NCBI GenBank assembly: GCA_022452145.1
Contig: JAKURY010000006.1
Coordinates: forward strand, 34,078-98,077
Direction: 5' to 3'
Origin: Acidimicrobiales bacterium
Lineage (GTDB): Bacteria > Actinomycetota > Acidimicrobiia > Acidimicrobiales > MedAcidi-G1
DNA: 64,000 nt
Shown piece by piece: positions 16,829-25,953 of the stretch. Every line of letters starts with the position of its first letter. Positions within the stretch are counted from its first letter, which is position 1. The notes beneath the pieces were generated by a model, which was given only the letters and a program-made list of their open reading frames with translations, did no database searches and was not told the DNA's origin. The translations under genes were made by a program, and so were the position numbers.

Positions 16829-17701
16829 TCAGCGGCGCGCCAGCGCGGCGCGGGCGGCGGCGTCCATCGCCGCCACCGGCGCGTCCATCCCCGTCCACAG
16901 GGTGAAGGCGTGCGCCGCCTGGAAGACGAGCATCGAGAGGCCGTTGTGGACCTCGACACCACGACCGCGCAGCGCAGCCAGCCATTCGGTCTCCGGCGGG
17001 TGGTAGATCAGGTCGACGGCCACGGTCCCGGCCGTCACGGCCGCCGGATCGACCGGATGCTCCGCCTCGACTCCAACCATCCCCACCGGTGTGGCGTTCA
17101 CCACGAGGTCCGCTCCGGCAAGCGCCTCGGCGACCGCCGACGGCCCGAGTACCCGGCCGGCCGTGCCGGCCAGCGCGGCGGCCGTCTCGGCACGCTCCGC
17201 CGTGCGATTGACCACGGCCACGTCCGCGGCTCCGGCGCTACCCAGGGCATGGACCACTGCGCGTGCCGCTCCTCCCGCCCCGATGACCACGGCCCGTCGG
17301 CGCATCGGATCGAAGGCCGCGTCGTGTCGCAGGCCGTCCAGAAATCCGGCCCCGTCCGTGTTGTGCCCGACCAGGAGGTCGCCATCGGGCACCACGCAGT
17401 TGACGGCATTGAGGGCCCCGGCGTCGCTGGTCAGCAGGTCGACGGCGGCGGCCACCGCCTCCTTGTGGGGCATGGTGACAGAGAGCCCCCCGATGCCCAG
17501 CGCCCGCATCTCCTCCAGCGCACCGGGCGCCCTTCCCTCGGGGACCTCCATGGCAACGCATGTCCAGTCCAGGCCGGTCTCGGCGAACGCCGTGTTCATG
17601 AGGGTCGGAGACAACGAGTGGCGGACCGGATCACCTATGACCGCTGTCAGCCGGGTGTCCCCACTGACCGGTTGCCGTCGATCCCTGGTCGGCTCATCCA
17701 C
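16829..17701 (-). CDS. aroE: Shikimate dehydrogenase (NADP+)
   Basis: Reduces 3-dehydroshikimate to shikimate. The substrate-binding segment RHSLSPTLMNTAFAETGLDW, VTMPHKEAV with catalytic Lys, NTDGAGFLDG, and the dinucleotide-binding VIGAGGAARAVVHALGSAGA are all present. The GTG at 17701 (290 aa) overlaps the mltG stop by 8 nt and is the first plausible start in frame; the open frame upstream lies inside mltG. Confidence 0.94.
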   Translation of the reverse strand: MDEPTRDRRQPVSGDTRLTAVIGDPVRHSLSPTLMNTAFAETGLDWTCVAMEVPEGRAPGALEEMRALGIGGLSVTMPHKEAVAAAVDLLTSDAGALNAVNCVVPDGDLLVGHNTDGAGFLDGLRHDAAFDPMRRRAVVIGAGGAARAVVHALGSAGAADVAVVNRTAERAETAAALAGTAGRVLGPSAVAEALAGADLVVNATPVGMVGVEAEHPVDPAAVTAGTVAVDLIYHPPETEWLAALRGRGVEVHNGLSMLVFQAAHAFTLWTGMDAPVAAMDAAARAALARR

Positions 17702-18923
17702 AGCCGAGATCCTTCTGCATGCAGGCCCTCCGGGCCACCTCGAATTCCGCGGCGGTGACGGCGAAGGTGTGAGCACCCATGACGCCGCCCTCGTCGGTCC
17801 GGACGTAGTACATCCATCCCCCCTGTTCGGGGGCCACCGCCGCCTCCAGCGACGCCCGACCCGGAGCAGCGATGGGCGTCGGGGGGAGCCCGACGATCAC
17901 CCGGGTGTTCCACATGGACACGGTGTTCAGGTCGGCCTCGTCCATGGGTTCGCCGGCCGTCTTGCCGACCGCGTAGCGGGTGGACGCGTCGATTCCCAGC
18001 CTCCAGCCGGAGGCCAGCCGGTTGTGGATGACCCGGCTGATCCGGGGCCGGTCCACGTCCAACAGGGCCTCCTCCTCGATCAGAGATGCCAGGATCACGG
18101 CTTCGTAGGGGGTCAGGCCCAGTGCCGCGGCGCGAGCCTCCAGGTCGAGGTCGTCCACCACCTTCAGGAACTGCCGGTGCATCCTGACCAGCAGGCCCAG
18201 CTCGTCGCCGACGGTCGCCCCGTCCAGTTGGTAGGTGTCGGGGAACAACAGGCCCTCCACCAGTTGGAAGGGCAGGCTCGCCGGGTAGTACTCCCATGCC
18301 AGCCGGTCGCTGATCAGGGCCGCCCGCAGCTCGTCCTCGTCGAAGAGAGGCATCTCACGCAGCAGTCGGGCCACCGTCTGCTCGATGGTCAGGCCCTCGG
18401 GAACGGTCACCCGGATGACCTCCTCGGGCAGCGGACCCAGTTGCAGGGCCGCTACCGCGGTAGGGAACGCGAGGTGCTGCTGGAGCACGTAGTCACCGGC
18501 CTGGAATGAGTAGTCGATTCCCGAGTCACAGTCGATCAGCCATCGGATCGCCGTCGGACAGCGCAGCCACTGGCGGAACATCGCCGGGTTGTCGATTATC
18601 TCGTCATCGCCAAGGGCGGCCACCACGTCGTTGGTGGTCCACCCCTCGACGATGACGAACTCGACCTCGGCGCCCGGCAGGTCGTACGGCGTCATCTGGT
18701 CGCTGACCCAGTCCATGAACATGCGGTAGCCGATCAGCAGGCTGAAGAGCGCCAGGACCAGCACGATCCCCCACCTGGGAAACGGCCCGAGCGGGGCCCT
18801 GTGCCGGACCCACCGAACGTCCGGCCGGACCCCGTCGTCGACTCCAGGGGTCGGCGACGCGCCGACGGACGGCCCTTCGAGGTCGTCCGGGCCGTGCCTC
18901 CCGACCACCCCGTCGTCGCTCAC
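17694..18923 (-). CDS. mltG: Endolytic murein transglycosylase MltG (YceG)
   Basis: Cleaves nascent peptidoglycan glycan strands and is thought to terminate their elongation. A cytoplasmic N-terminus of about 50 residues precedes one membrane segment (WGIVLVLALFSLLIGYRMFM). A LysM-like region and the YceG catalytic domain follow, with Glu in VILASLIEEEALLDVDRPRIS. VEGLLFPDTYQL and RLGIDASTRYAVG are conserved. It is 409 aa. The GTG start overlaps the ruvX stop (GTGA). Confidence 0.94.
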   Translation of the reverse strand: MSDDGVVGRHGPDDLEGPSVGASPTPGVDDGVRPDVRWVRHRAPLGPFPRWGIVLVLALFSLLIGYRMFMDWVSDQMTPYDLPGAEVEFVIVEGWTTNDVVAALGDDEIIDNPAMFRQWLRCPTAIRWLIDCDSGIDYSFQAGDYVLQQHLAFPTAVAALQLGPLPEEVIRVTVPEGLTIEQTVARLLREMPLFDEDELRAALISDRLAWEYYPASLPFQLVEGLLFPDTYQLDGATVGDELGLLVRMHRQFLKVVDDLDLEARAAALGLTPYEAVILASLIEEEALLDVDRPRISRVIHNRLASGWRLGIDASTRYAVGKTAGEPMDEADLNTVSMWNTRVIVGLPPTPIAAPGRASLEAAVAPEQGGWMYYVRTDEGGVMGAHTFAVTAAEFEVARRACMQKDLGCG

Positions 18924-19411
18924 CCGTCCTCCGTTCCCGGCTCACCCGTTCCCGGCGCTCCGATTTCCGGCTCATCCGCTGCCGGCTCACCGTTACGGGC
19001 ACGCCGGCCGTCCAGCCAGGCCTGGAGCATCACCGTCGCGGCCACCATGTCGACCACCCGTCGACGCTCGGCACTCCGAAGGTCCTGTTCCCGGAGGGAG
19101 CGTTCGGCGGTGACCGTGGTCAGGCGCTCATCGTAGGTCTCGACCGGAACCCCCAGGCGGTCACCCATCTCATCGGCCTCGGCACCCATCCTGAGGGCCA
19201 TCGGGCCCCGGGAACCGTCCAGGGAGTACGGCATCCCGACGACGACGACCTCGACCTCCCACTCCCGTACCAACGAGGCGATGGCCCGGTGTTCGGCCCG
19301 CCGGTCGCCGGTGCGCTGCACGACTTTCAGCGGCGTGGCCACAAGGCCCTCGCCGTCGCTCACCGCGACGCCGATGCGCTTCGAGCCGAGGTCCAGGCCC
19401 AGGGCCCTCAC
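18920..19411 (-). CDS. ruvX: Holliday junction resolvase-like protein YqgF/RuvX (16S pre-rRNA nuclease)
   Basis: RNase H-fold nuclease, proposed to mature the 16S rRNA 5' end or act on junctions. The sequence starts MRALGLDLGSKRIGVAVSDG, continues with VVVGMPYSLDGSRG and YDERLTTVTAERSL, and has a conserved VDMVAATVMLQAWLD. It is 163 aa, extended by a low-complexity Glu/Pro/Gly tail with repeated EP and GEPGTEDG-type units. The GTG start lies 7 bp after alaS. Confidence 0.93.
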   Translation of the reverse strand: MRALGLDLGSKRIGVAVSDGEGLVATPLKVVQRTGDRRAEHRAIASLVREWEVEVVVVGMPYSLDGSRGPMALRMGAEADEMGDRLGVPVETYDERLTTVTAERSLREQDLRSAERRRVVDMVAATVMLQAWLDGRRARNGEPAADEPEIGAPGTGEPGTEDG

Positions 19412-19418
19412 GGGTCGA

Positions 19419-22013
19419 TCAGCCGGCGTGGGCGGCTGCCCGTGCCTGCTCGAGGGCGTCTGCGAGGTGCTCGGGCGCCTTGCCCCCGACCAGCGTCACG
19501 TCGGGATTGGAGCGGCCCCCCCCGCCGATGGTCCGCGCCGCCTCGGCCACCAGGGCTCCGGCGTCCAGTCCGCTGTCACCTGAGACCGCGGCGACCAGGA
19601 TCGCTCCGCCACCCTCCGGGGCCGTTCCCAGCACCACGGCCCTGACCCCGTCCCGGTCCCGGATGGCCACCGCCAGGTCGCGCAGGCCATCACGGTCGAT
19701 GCCGTCCACCAGGCCGGCCACGACGCCATCGGTGGCCGACGCCGCCAACTCGTCGGCACGCCCCAGGGCGGCCTGCCGCTTCCAGGACTCCAGTTCCCGA
19801 CGGAGCGCCTTGACCTCGCCCAGCCGCTTCTGGATGCCGTCCAGCACATCGTCCACCGGTACCCCGATCAGCTCGGCAGCCCGGTCCAGTGTGGCCTCGG
19901 CGTCCCTGAGGCGGTCGATGGGCCCGGTACCGGTTATGGCCTCGAGCCGTCGGATGTTGGAGCCGATGGACCCCTCGGCCACGATCTTGATCGGCCCGAT
20001 GTCACCCAGGGCCGCCACGTGGGTACCGCCGCAGAGTTCCGTCGAGTTGGGGCCGGCCTCGAGGACCCGGACCACGTCGCCGTACTTGTCGCCGAAGAAG
20101 GCGATGGCACCGGCTTCCTCGGCCCCGTCCCTGGTGGTCTCGTAGTGGCGGCACGCCGGGTTGGCGAGGACGTCCGCATTGGCGAGGTCCTCGACGGCGG
20201 CGACCTGCTCCCGCGTCATGGCCTCGAAGTGGCTGAAGTCGAAGCGGAGGCGGTCGGGGCCCACGTGGGAACCCTGCTGCTTCACGTGGTCTCCCAGCAC
20301 CCTCCGCAGCGCCGAGTGGAGCAGGTGGGTGCCGGTGTGGTTGCGTCGGATGGCGGCCCGCCGATCGGCGTCTATGACCGCCCGGACCGTCTGGCCGGCA
20401 GCGGGCACCCCGTCGGAGGCATCGACCCGGTGCTGGTGGAGGCCGTCCAGTGCCAGCGTGGTGTCGAGCACCCGCGTGGTCCCCGACCCGTACTCGAGGG
20501 TGCCCGTGTCACCGACCTGTCCGCCGGCCTCGGCGTAGAACGGCGTGCGGTCCAGGACCACGAGGTCGCCCTCTGCGAAGAGGACCGTCGCCTCCACCTC
20601 GTCGACGTCCCGTCCGACGAACTCGGTCGCCCCGTTCGCCTCCAACACGGCCCTCAGGTCTCCGGCCACAGCGCTCGCCGCAACGTCCTTGCGGGCCGAC
20701 CGGGCACGCTGCTGCTGGTCGGCCATGGCCGTCCTGAAGCTGTCGAGGTCCACCTCGACGGAGCGCTCAGCGGTTATCTCCTCGGTCAGCTCCAGCGGGA
20801 AGCCGTAGGTGTCGTGCAACTTGAACGCCACGTCTCCGGTGAGCCGCTCGCCGTCAGCCAGGTCGTCCAGGGCATCGTCGAGGATGGACAGGCCGACCCT
20901 GAGGGTCTCCCGGAAGCGGAGCTCCTCGCGGTCCAGCACGTCGCGTATGAAGGCGTGGTTGCGCACCAGCTCCGGATAGTCAGGGCCCATGATCTCGACG
21001 ACGGAGTCCACCAACTGCGGCATGATCTGGTCCTCGACGCCGAGCAGCCAGGCATGGCGAATGGCCCGCCGGACTATCCGGCGCAGGACGTAGCCGCGGT
21101 CCTCGTTGCTGGGGAACGCGCCGTCGCTGATCAGGAAGGTGGACGACCGGGCATGGTCGGCAAGGATCCGCTGCGACACGTCGGTGCGGTCGTCAGAACC
21201 GTGGGACACGCCGCTGATCTCGCCGATTCTTGCCAACAGGCGTGTGAACTCGTCGGTCTCCCACACCGAGTCCACGCCGCCGAGCACGCTCAGGATCCGC
21301 TCCAGGCCGGCGCCGGTGTCGATGGACGGCGCCGGGAGCGGTGTCATCGAGCCGCCCTCGTGCTGTTCAAACTGCATGAAGACGAGGTTCCAGATCTCGA
21401 TGAACCGCTCGTCGCCGCCGTGGGCCGGTCCGCCGTCGTCGCCGAAATCGGGACCCTTGTCCCAGAAGATCTCCGAACACGGTCCGCATGGCCCCGTGTC
21501 GGCCATCCGCCAGTAGTTGTCCTCGTCGAGGCGCTGGATGCGCTCGGCGGGCACGCCCACCTCGTCGCGCCATATGGCCTCGGCCTCGGCGTCGCTGACG
21601 TGCACGGTGACCCACAGCCGTTCGGGGTCCAGCCCGAGGTGGTCGGTGACGAACTCCCAGGCGAAGGCACATGCCTCGGACTTGAAGTAGTCGCCGAAGC
21701 TGAAGTTGCCCATCATCTCGAAGAAGGTGAGGTGGCGCAGCGTCCGGCCGACCTCGTCCAGGTCGTTGTGCTTGCCGCCGGCACGCAGGCACTTCTGCAC
21801 GGTGACGGCGCGGGGCCAGGGGGCGGGCTGCTCGCCTACGAAGTAGGGCTTGAACGGCACCATGCCGGCCACCGTGAACAGCAACGTCGGGTCGTGCGGC
21901 AGGAGGCTTCCGGAGGCCTCGTGGTGGTGCCCGTTGGCGACGAAGAAGTCGACGAAGGCGCGGCGCAGGCCGTTGGCGGTGAGGAGGTCTTCGGGAACCG
22001 GTCGCGCAGTCAT
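19419..22013 (-). CDS. alaS: Alanyl-tRNA synthetase
   Basis: Charges tRNA-Ala. At 864 aa it has the full bacterial architecture. The catalytic class-II core begins near LTANGLRRAFVDFFVANGHH. The editing domain has HTGTHLLHSALRRVLGDHVK and CGGTHVAALGDIGP (zinc-type His/Cys). The DHHA1 C-domain ends GGGGRSNPDVTLVGG. It heads the long aro/translation operon. The ATG has no good SD, but a TAGGAT box lies 9 nt upstream. Confidence 0.97.
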   Translation of the reverse strand: MTARPVPEDLLTANGLRRAFVDFFVANGHHHEASGSLLPHDPTLLFTVAGMVPFKPYFVGEQPAPWPRAVTVQKCLRAGGKHNDLDEVGRTLRHLTFFEMMGNFSFGDYFKSEACAFAWEFVTDHLGLDPERLWVTVHVSDAEAEAIWRDEVGVPAERIQRLDEDNYWRMADTGPCGPCSEIFWDKGPDFGDDGGPAHGGDERFIEIWNLVFMQFEQHEGGSMTPLPAPSIDTGAGLERILSVLGGVDSVWETDEFTRLLARIGEISGVSHGSDDRTDVSQRILADHARSSTFLISDGAFPSNEDRGYVLRRIVRRAIRHAWLLGVEDQIMPQLVDSVVEIMGPDYPELVRNHAFIRDVLDREELRFRETLRVGLSILDDALDDLADGERLTGDVAFKLHDTYGFPLELTEEITAERSVEVDLDSFRTAMADQQQRARSARKDVAASAVAGDLRAVLEANGATEFVGRDVDEVEATVLFAEGDLVVLDRTPFYAEAGGQVGDTGTLEYGSGTTRVLDTTLALDGLHQHRVDASDGVPAAGQTVRAVIDADRRAAIRRNHTGTHLLHSALRRVLGDHVKQQGSHVGPDRLRFDFSHFEAMTREQVAAVEDLANADVLANPACRHYETTRDGAEEAGAIAFFGDKYGDVVRVLEAGPNSTELCGGTHVAALGDIGPIKIVAEGSIGSNIRRLEAITGTGPIDRLRDAEATLDRAAELIGVPVDDVLDGIQKRLGEVKALRRELESWKRQAALGRADELAASATDGVVAGLVDGIDRDGLRDLAVAIRDRDGVRAVVLGTAPEGGGAILVAAVSGDSGLDAGALVAEAARTIGGGGRSNPDVTLVGGKAPEHLADALEQARAAAHAG

Positions 22014-22022
22014 GACCGGCCC

Positions 22023-22028
22023 ATCCTA
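22023..22028 (-). promoter_or_regulatory. Putative -10 box of alaS operon
   Basis: TAGGAT on the minus strand, 9 nt before the alaS ATG, predicting an mRNA with almost no leader. Confidence 0.45.
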
Positions 22029-22107
22029 GGGATCGCCCTACGTGATGCCGGACAGGTCACGCAACCTGGTCTGGAAAGCGGCAGGCAGGGTGCCGAACAC
22101 GACCGGG

Positions 22108-22395
22108 TCAGCGCATGGATCGGAGGGGCCGGTGCCTGCGATGGGCGCCGTACTCGTGGTCCAGGGCGCTGCGGGTACGGCCCACCTCGGCCCGACCGTC
22201 CCGGGTCGCCTCGGAGAACTCGCCGGCGATCCGCCGGACGCTGCGGAGCATCGCCGTGCCCTGGTCGGCCACCTCGCGACGCAGGTGCTCGGGCGTGTAC
22301 CGCTCCACGCCACGGCGGACCCGGCGTCGGAGCCAGACCGACGAGGCGGTACCGATGAGCCAGCCGCCGAGCAGCCAGACGAGGCGCCTGCGCAT
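22108..22395 (-). CDS. Small membrane-anchored hypothetical protein
   Basis: 95-aa protein of unknown function. It starts MRRRLVWLLGGWLIGTASSV, a single N-terminal membrane segment followed by a basic WLRRRVRRGVERY stretch and a charged helical region. The C-terminus is rich in Arg and His. Its ATG shares one base with the stop of the DUF948 gene (TGATG), so the two are coupled. A similar pair precedes alaS in other actinobacteria, which suggests an envelope role, but I do not recognise a named family. Confidence 0.7.
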   Translation of the reverse strand: MRRRLVWLLGGWLIGTASSVWLRRRVRRGVERYTPEHLRREVADQGTAMLRSVRRIAGEFSEATRDGRAEVGRTRSALDHEYGAHRRHRPLRSMR

Positions 22396-22832
22396 CAGGC
22401 GGCACCATCCCGTCGCCTATCGGACCTGATCTCGATCGCCGCGGCCTCGACCACCGGGTCATCGCCGCTGCGCTCCGAGGTGCGGCCCCCAAGTCGCCGC
22501 ACGAACCGGCCGAATCCGGCCGCGACCGAGGCGACCCCGATGAGAGGCGGTGAGAACGCCCGGTAGGTCAACCGGGAAGCCGCGTCCATCGTGGTCGAGA
22601 TGTCCTCGGCAGTGTCCAGCAGGTCGTCCACCCGGTCCAGGCCGGACGTGGCGTGGTCCACCGCCCTGCGCAGGTCGGCCACCAGGGGCACGGCCTGTTC
22701 CCGGAGCACGTCGACGGTCTCCCGCAGGGTGCGCAGCGTCCTAACCAGCGAGAACACGGCAACCACCAGGACGGCGATCGCCGCCAGGCACACCACGGCG
22801 ACCAGCACCGCCGCCAGGTCAGCTGCGTCCAT
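22395..22832 (-). CDS. DUF948 domain-containing membrane protein
   Basis: 145 aa. An N-terminal membrane helix (VLVAVVCLAAIAVLVVAVFS) is followed by a long amphipathic coiled coil (RTLRTLRETVDVLREQAVPL onward), the DUF948 layout known upstream of alaS in Gram-positive bacteria. The function is unknown. The ATG at 22832 has GGAGGAGCAGGA upstream and overlaps the 3' end of rarA by 14 nt. Confidence 0.82.
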   Translation of the reverse strand: MDAADLAAVLVAVVCLAAIAVLVVAVFSLVRTLRTLRETVDVLREQAVPLVADLRRAVDHATSGLDRVDDLLDTAEDISTTMDAASRLTYRAFSPPLIGVASVAAGFGRFVRRLGGRTSERSGDDPVVEAAAIEIRSDRRRDGAA

Positions 22833-24141
22833 CGTGTCCTGCTCCTCCGTCGGCCCGCGGTCGGTCGGCCATCCGGTCGGCGACCTCGCGCTCGTAGCCG
22901 TGTGGCGACGGATCGTAGTAGACGTTGCCCTCCACCTCGTCCGGCCGGTGGCGCTGGTCCACCCAGCCCTCGGGGTGGTCGTGGGGGTAGTCGTAGCCCG
23001 TGCCGTGGCCCAACTGGGCCGCCCCCCTGTAGTGGGCGTCGCGCAGGTGCATGGGGACCTCACCGGCCCCGGACGACCTGGCGTCGACCTCTGCCCTACC
23101 GAGGGCCACGGTGACCCGGTTCGACTTCGGGGCGGTCGCCAGGTGGACGACGGCCTGGGCCAGGTTCAACTTCGCCTCGGGCAGGCCCACGAACTCGACG
23201 GCCCGGGCCGCTGCGTCGGCGACGACCATCGCCATCGGATCCGCCATCCCGACGTCCTCGCTGGCCAGGATCACCAGCCGACGGGCGATGAACCGGGCGT
23301 CCTCCCCGGCGTCCAACATCCGGGCCAGCCAGTAGAGGCCTGCGTCCACGTCCGATCCCCGGATGCTCTTGATGAATGCGCTGATCACGTCGAAGTGGTC
23401 GTCGCGCCCGTAGCGCAGGGCCTTGGTGCCAAGTGCCGCCTCGGCGTCGCCCACCGTGACCCGGTCCTCTCCCCGACCGACGGCCAGGGCCGCGGCCACC
23501 TCGAGGCTGGTGAGGGCGTGGCGACCGTCTCCGGCCGCCCGATCGACCAGGAGGTCCAGGGCGTCGTCGTCGGCGGTCACCTCCTCGGCCTCCATGCCCC
23601 GATCCAGGAGGCTCCGCACCGCCCCGGGGTCCAGCGGTTCGAGGCGGAACAGGGTGGACCGCGAGAGCAACGGTGGGTTCACCTCGAAGAACGGGTTCTC
23701 GGTGGTGGCGCCGATGAGGACCAGCAGGCCGGACTCCACCGACGGAAGGAGGGCATCCTGCTGGGCCTTGTTGAACCGGTGGACCTCGTCCAGGAACAGG
23801 ATGGTGCCGACGTCCCGTTCGCCCAGTCGGGCCTCAGCCCGGGCCACCAGCTCCCGTACGTCCCTGACGCTGGCGTTGACCGCCGAGAGCTCGGAGAACT
23901 CCTGGGCGGTGACGCGGGCGATGAGGCGTGCCACCGAGGTCTTGCCGGTGCCCGGCGGGCCCCAGAGGATCACCGAGGAGAGTCGGTCGGACTCGATGAG
24001 TTGGCGGAGAGGCCTCCCCGGACCCAGCAGGTGGTCCTGGCCGACGATGTCGTCGATGCGGGTCGGACGCAACCGGTCGGCCAGCGGTGCCCGCCGTGCG
24101 AGGCGTTCTTCGGCAGCGCTGGCGAAGAGGTCCCCGGACAC
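22819..24141 (-). CDS. rarA: Replication-associated recombination protein A (AAA+ ATPase)
   Basis: RarA/MgsA acts at stalled replication forks and single-strand gaps. The sequence RPTRIDDIVGQDHLLGPGRP is followed by Walker [14 protein letters not shown], Walker B LFLDEVHRFNKAQQD, sensor TTENPFFEVNPPLLSR, and the C-terminal tetramerisation domain (ISAFIKSIRGSDVDAGLYWLAR). I chose the GTG at 24141 (440 aa): family alignment starts at SGDLF and a TAGCCT box lies 7 nt before it. The longer frame to 24198 is unsupported. Confidence 0.94.
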   Translation of the reverse strand: MSGDLFASAAEERLARRAPLADRLRPTRIDDIVGQDHLLGPGRPLRQLIESDRLSSVILWGPPGTGKTSVARLIARVTAQEFSELSAVNASVRDVRELVARAEARLGERDVGTILFLDEVHRFNKAQQDALLPSVESGLLVLIGATTENPFFEVNPPLLSRSTLFRLEPLDPGAVRSLLDRGMEAEEVTADDDALDLLVDRAAGDGRHALTSLEVAAALAVGRGEDRVTVGDAEAALGTKALRYGRDDHFDVISAFIKSIRGSDVDAGLYWLARMLDAGEDARFIARRLVILASEDVGMADPMAMVVADAAARAVEFVGLPEAKLNLAQAVVHLATAPKSNRVTVALGRAEVDARSSGAGEVPMHLRDAHYRGAAQLGHGTGYDYPHDHPEGWVDQRHRPDEVEGNVYYDPSPHGYEREVADRMADRPRADGGAGHDGRS

Positions 24142-24148
24142 AGCGCGG

Positions 24149-24154
24149 AGGCTA
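24149..24154 (-). promoter_or_regulatory. Putative -10 box of rarA (leaderless)
   Basis: TAGCCT on the minus strand, 7 nt before the GTG at 24141; it decides the rarA start. Confidence 0.45.
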
Positions 24155-24213
24155 CCCGTCGCCCGGCGGCCGGCTGGTCGGCTGGCGCTGGCAGGCATCC
24201 AGCCCCCGGCCTG

Positions 24214-25953
24214 CTAGCTGATGGGCGGCAGGACCCGCAGTCCCAACTCCTCGAGCTGCAGGTCGTCGATCGGGGTGGGCGCGCCGGTCAGCGGATCGGC
24301 CCCCGACTGGGTCTTCGGGTAGGCGATCACCTCGCGGATGTTCTCCTCGCCTGCCAGGACCGCCGTGAGGCGGTCCATTCCGAAGGCGAACCCGGCGTGC
24401 GGCGGTGGACCGAACCGGAAGGCATCCAGCAGGAAGCCGAACTTGGCCTGGGCCTCCTCGGCCCCGATGCCCAGAATTGCGAATATCTGCTCCTGGATGT
24501 CGCGGCGGTGGATCCGCACGCTGCCGGAGCCCAACTCCCACCCGTTCAGCACCAGGTCGTAGGCCTGCGACCGAACTTCCAGCAGGTCGCCCCGCTCCAG
24601 GGCGTCCAGGTCGTCGGGGTGTGGCATGGTGAACGGGTGGTGGGCGGGAATCGGGTTCCCCGCCTCGTCCAGGCCCTCGAAGAGCGGAAAGTCGACGACC
24701 CACAGGAAGTGGAGGCCTCCCTCGGTAACCGGCGGACGGCCCAACTCGATGCGCAGCAGGCCCAGGATGTGCCGGGCGGCGCGGCGTTCGTCGGCCACGA
24801 TGAGGATGAGGTCACCGACCTCGGCGTCCATCGTGCTGCTCAGGTCCGCCTGTTCGCCGTCGGTCAGGAACTTGGCGACCGGCGAGTTGAGGCCCTCGTT
24901 CAAGACCTTCATCCACACGAGGCCCTTGGCCCCCCACAGCCTGCACTGGTCGGTCAGGTCGTCCAACCGGTTGCGCGACGTCTCGGCACCACCGGGCACC
25001 CGGATGCCCTTCACGCAGGGAGCCTGGAACGCCCGGAACTCCGTGTCGGCGAACACCCCGGTCAACTCGACCAGCTCCATCCCGAACCGGATGTCGGGCT
25101 TGTCGGTCCCGAAGCGCTCCATTGCGTCAAGCCACGACATCCGGGGGATCTCGCCGGGACGCTCGCCTGTGACCGCCTCGGCAGCTGACGCCACCGCATG
25201 AGAGATGAACCCCAGGACGTCGTCCTGGGACACGAAGCTGGCCTCGGCATCGAGCTGCATGAACTCGAACTGGCGGTCGGCGCGGAGGTCCTCGTCGCGC
25301 AGGCAGCGGGCGATCTGGTAGTAGCGGTCCACGCCACCGACCATGCAGAGCTGCTTGAAGAGCTGTGGGCTCTGGGGAAGGGCATAGAAGGAGCCGGGTT
25401 CCTTGCGGGACGGCACGACGAAGTCGCGCGCTCCCTCCGGCGTGCTGGCGATGAGCATCGGGGTCTCGACCTCGATGAACCCCTGCTCCTCCATTGCGCC
25501 CCTCACGGCGCTGTTCACCCGCGCCCGCACCTCCAGGTTGCGCTGCAGCCGGGAACGCCGCAGGTCCAGGTAGCGGTGTCGGAGGCGGATCACCTCGTCG
25601 ACGTCGGTGCGGTCGTCCAGCGGGAAGGGCAGCGGCTCCGAGGTCGACAGGACCGTGACCCCCGAGACGTCGATCTCGACGGCACCGGTCGGAAGCGAGT
25701 CGTTGGCGGTGTCGGCCGGGCGCCGCCGCACGGTGCCGGTCACCTGCAGGACGAACTCGCTGCGCAGGTCGTGGGCTCCGTCGATGACCAACTGCACCAC
25801 GCCGCTGCGGTCCCGCAGGTCCACGAAGGCGAGGTGCTCACCGTGCTCGCGCCGACGGTCGACCCAACCGCAGAGGGTGACCTGGCGATCCACGTCATCG
25901 ACCCGCAGGTCGCCACAGCGGTCGGTTCGCATGGAGGTGGAGTAGTCGGTCAA
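24214..25953 (-). CDS. aspS: Aspartyl-tRNA synthetase
   Basis: Charges tRNA-Asp (whether it also charges tRNA-Asn cannot be judged here). It has an N-terminal OB fold (TLCGWVDRRREHGEHLAFVD), a class-II catalytic core with FIEVETPMLIASTPEGARDF, a bacterial GAD insertion, and motif 3 near HHPFTMPHPDDLD through AFGMDRLTAVLAG. It is 579 aa. The TTG at 25953 overlaps the hisS stop (TTGA) and has GCGAGG just upstream. The ATG at 25932 (MRTDRCGDLR) would give the more usual family N-terminus but lacks an SD. Confidence 0.95.
   Translation of the reverse strand: MTDYSTSMRTDRCGDLRVDDVDRQVTLCGWVDRRREHGEHLAFVDLRDRSGVVQLVIDGAHDLRSEFVLQVTGTVRRRPADTANDSLPTGAVEIDVSGVTVLSTSEPLPFPLDDRTDVDEVIRLRHRYLDLRRSRLQRNLEVRARVNSAVRGAMEEQGFIEVETPMLIASTPEGARDFVVPSRKEPGSFYALPQSPQLFKQLCMVGGVDRYYQIARCLRDEDLRADRQFEFMQLDAEASFVSQDDVLGFISHAVASAAEAVTGERPGEIPRMSWLDAMERFGTDKPDIRFGMELVELTGVFADTEFRAFQAPCVKGIRVPGGAETSRNRLDDLTDQCRLWGAKGLVWMKVLNEGLNSPVAKFLTDGEQADLSSTMDAEVGDLILIVADERRAARHILGLLRIELGRPPVTEGGLHFLWVVDFPLFEGLDEAGNPIPAHHPFTMPHPDDLDALERGDLLEVRSQAYDLVLNGWELGSGSVRIHRRDIQEQIFAILGIGAEEAQAKFGFLLDAFRFGPPPHAGFAFGMDRLTAVLAGEENIREVIAYPKTQSGADPLTGAPTPIDDLQLEELGLRVLPPIS

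Noticed and set aside
20019..22358. 779-codon plus-strand open frame opposite alaS
   Set aside because: A shadow of alaS; no domain or motif and codon bias of an antisense frame.
22591..25188. 865-codon plus-strand open frame opposite rarA and aspS
   Set aside because: Antisense to two well-conserved genes; no family resemblance.
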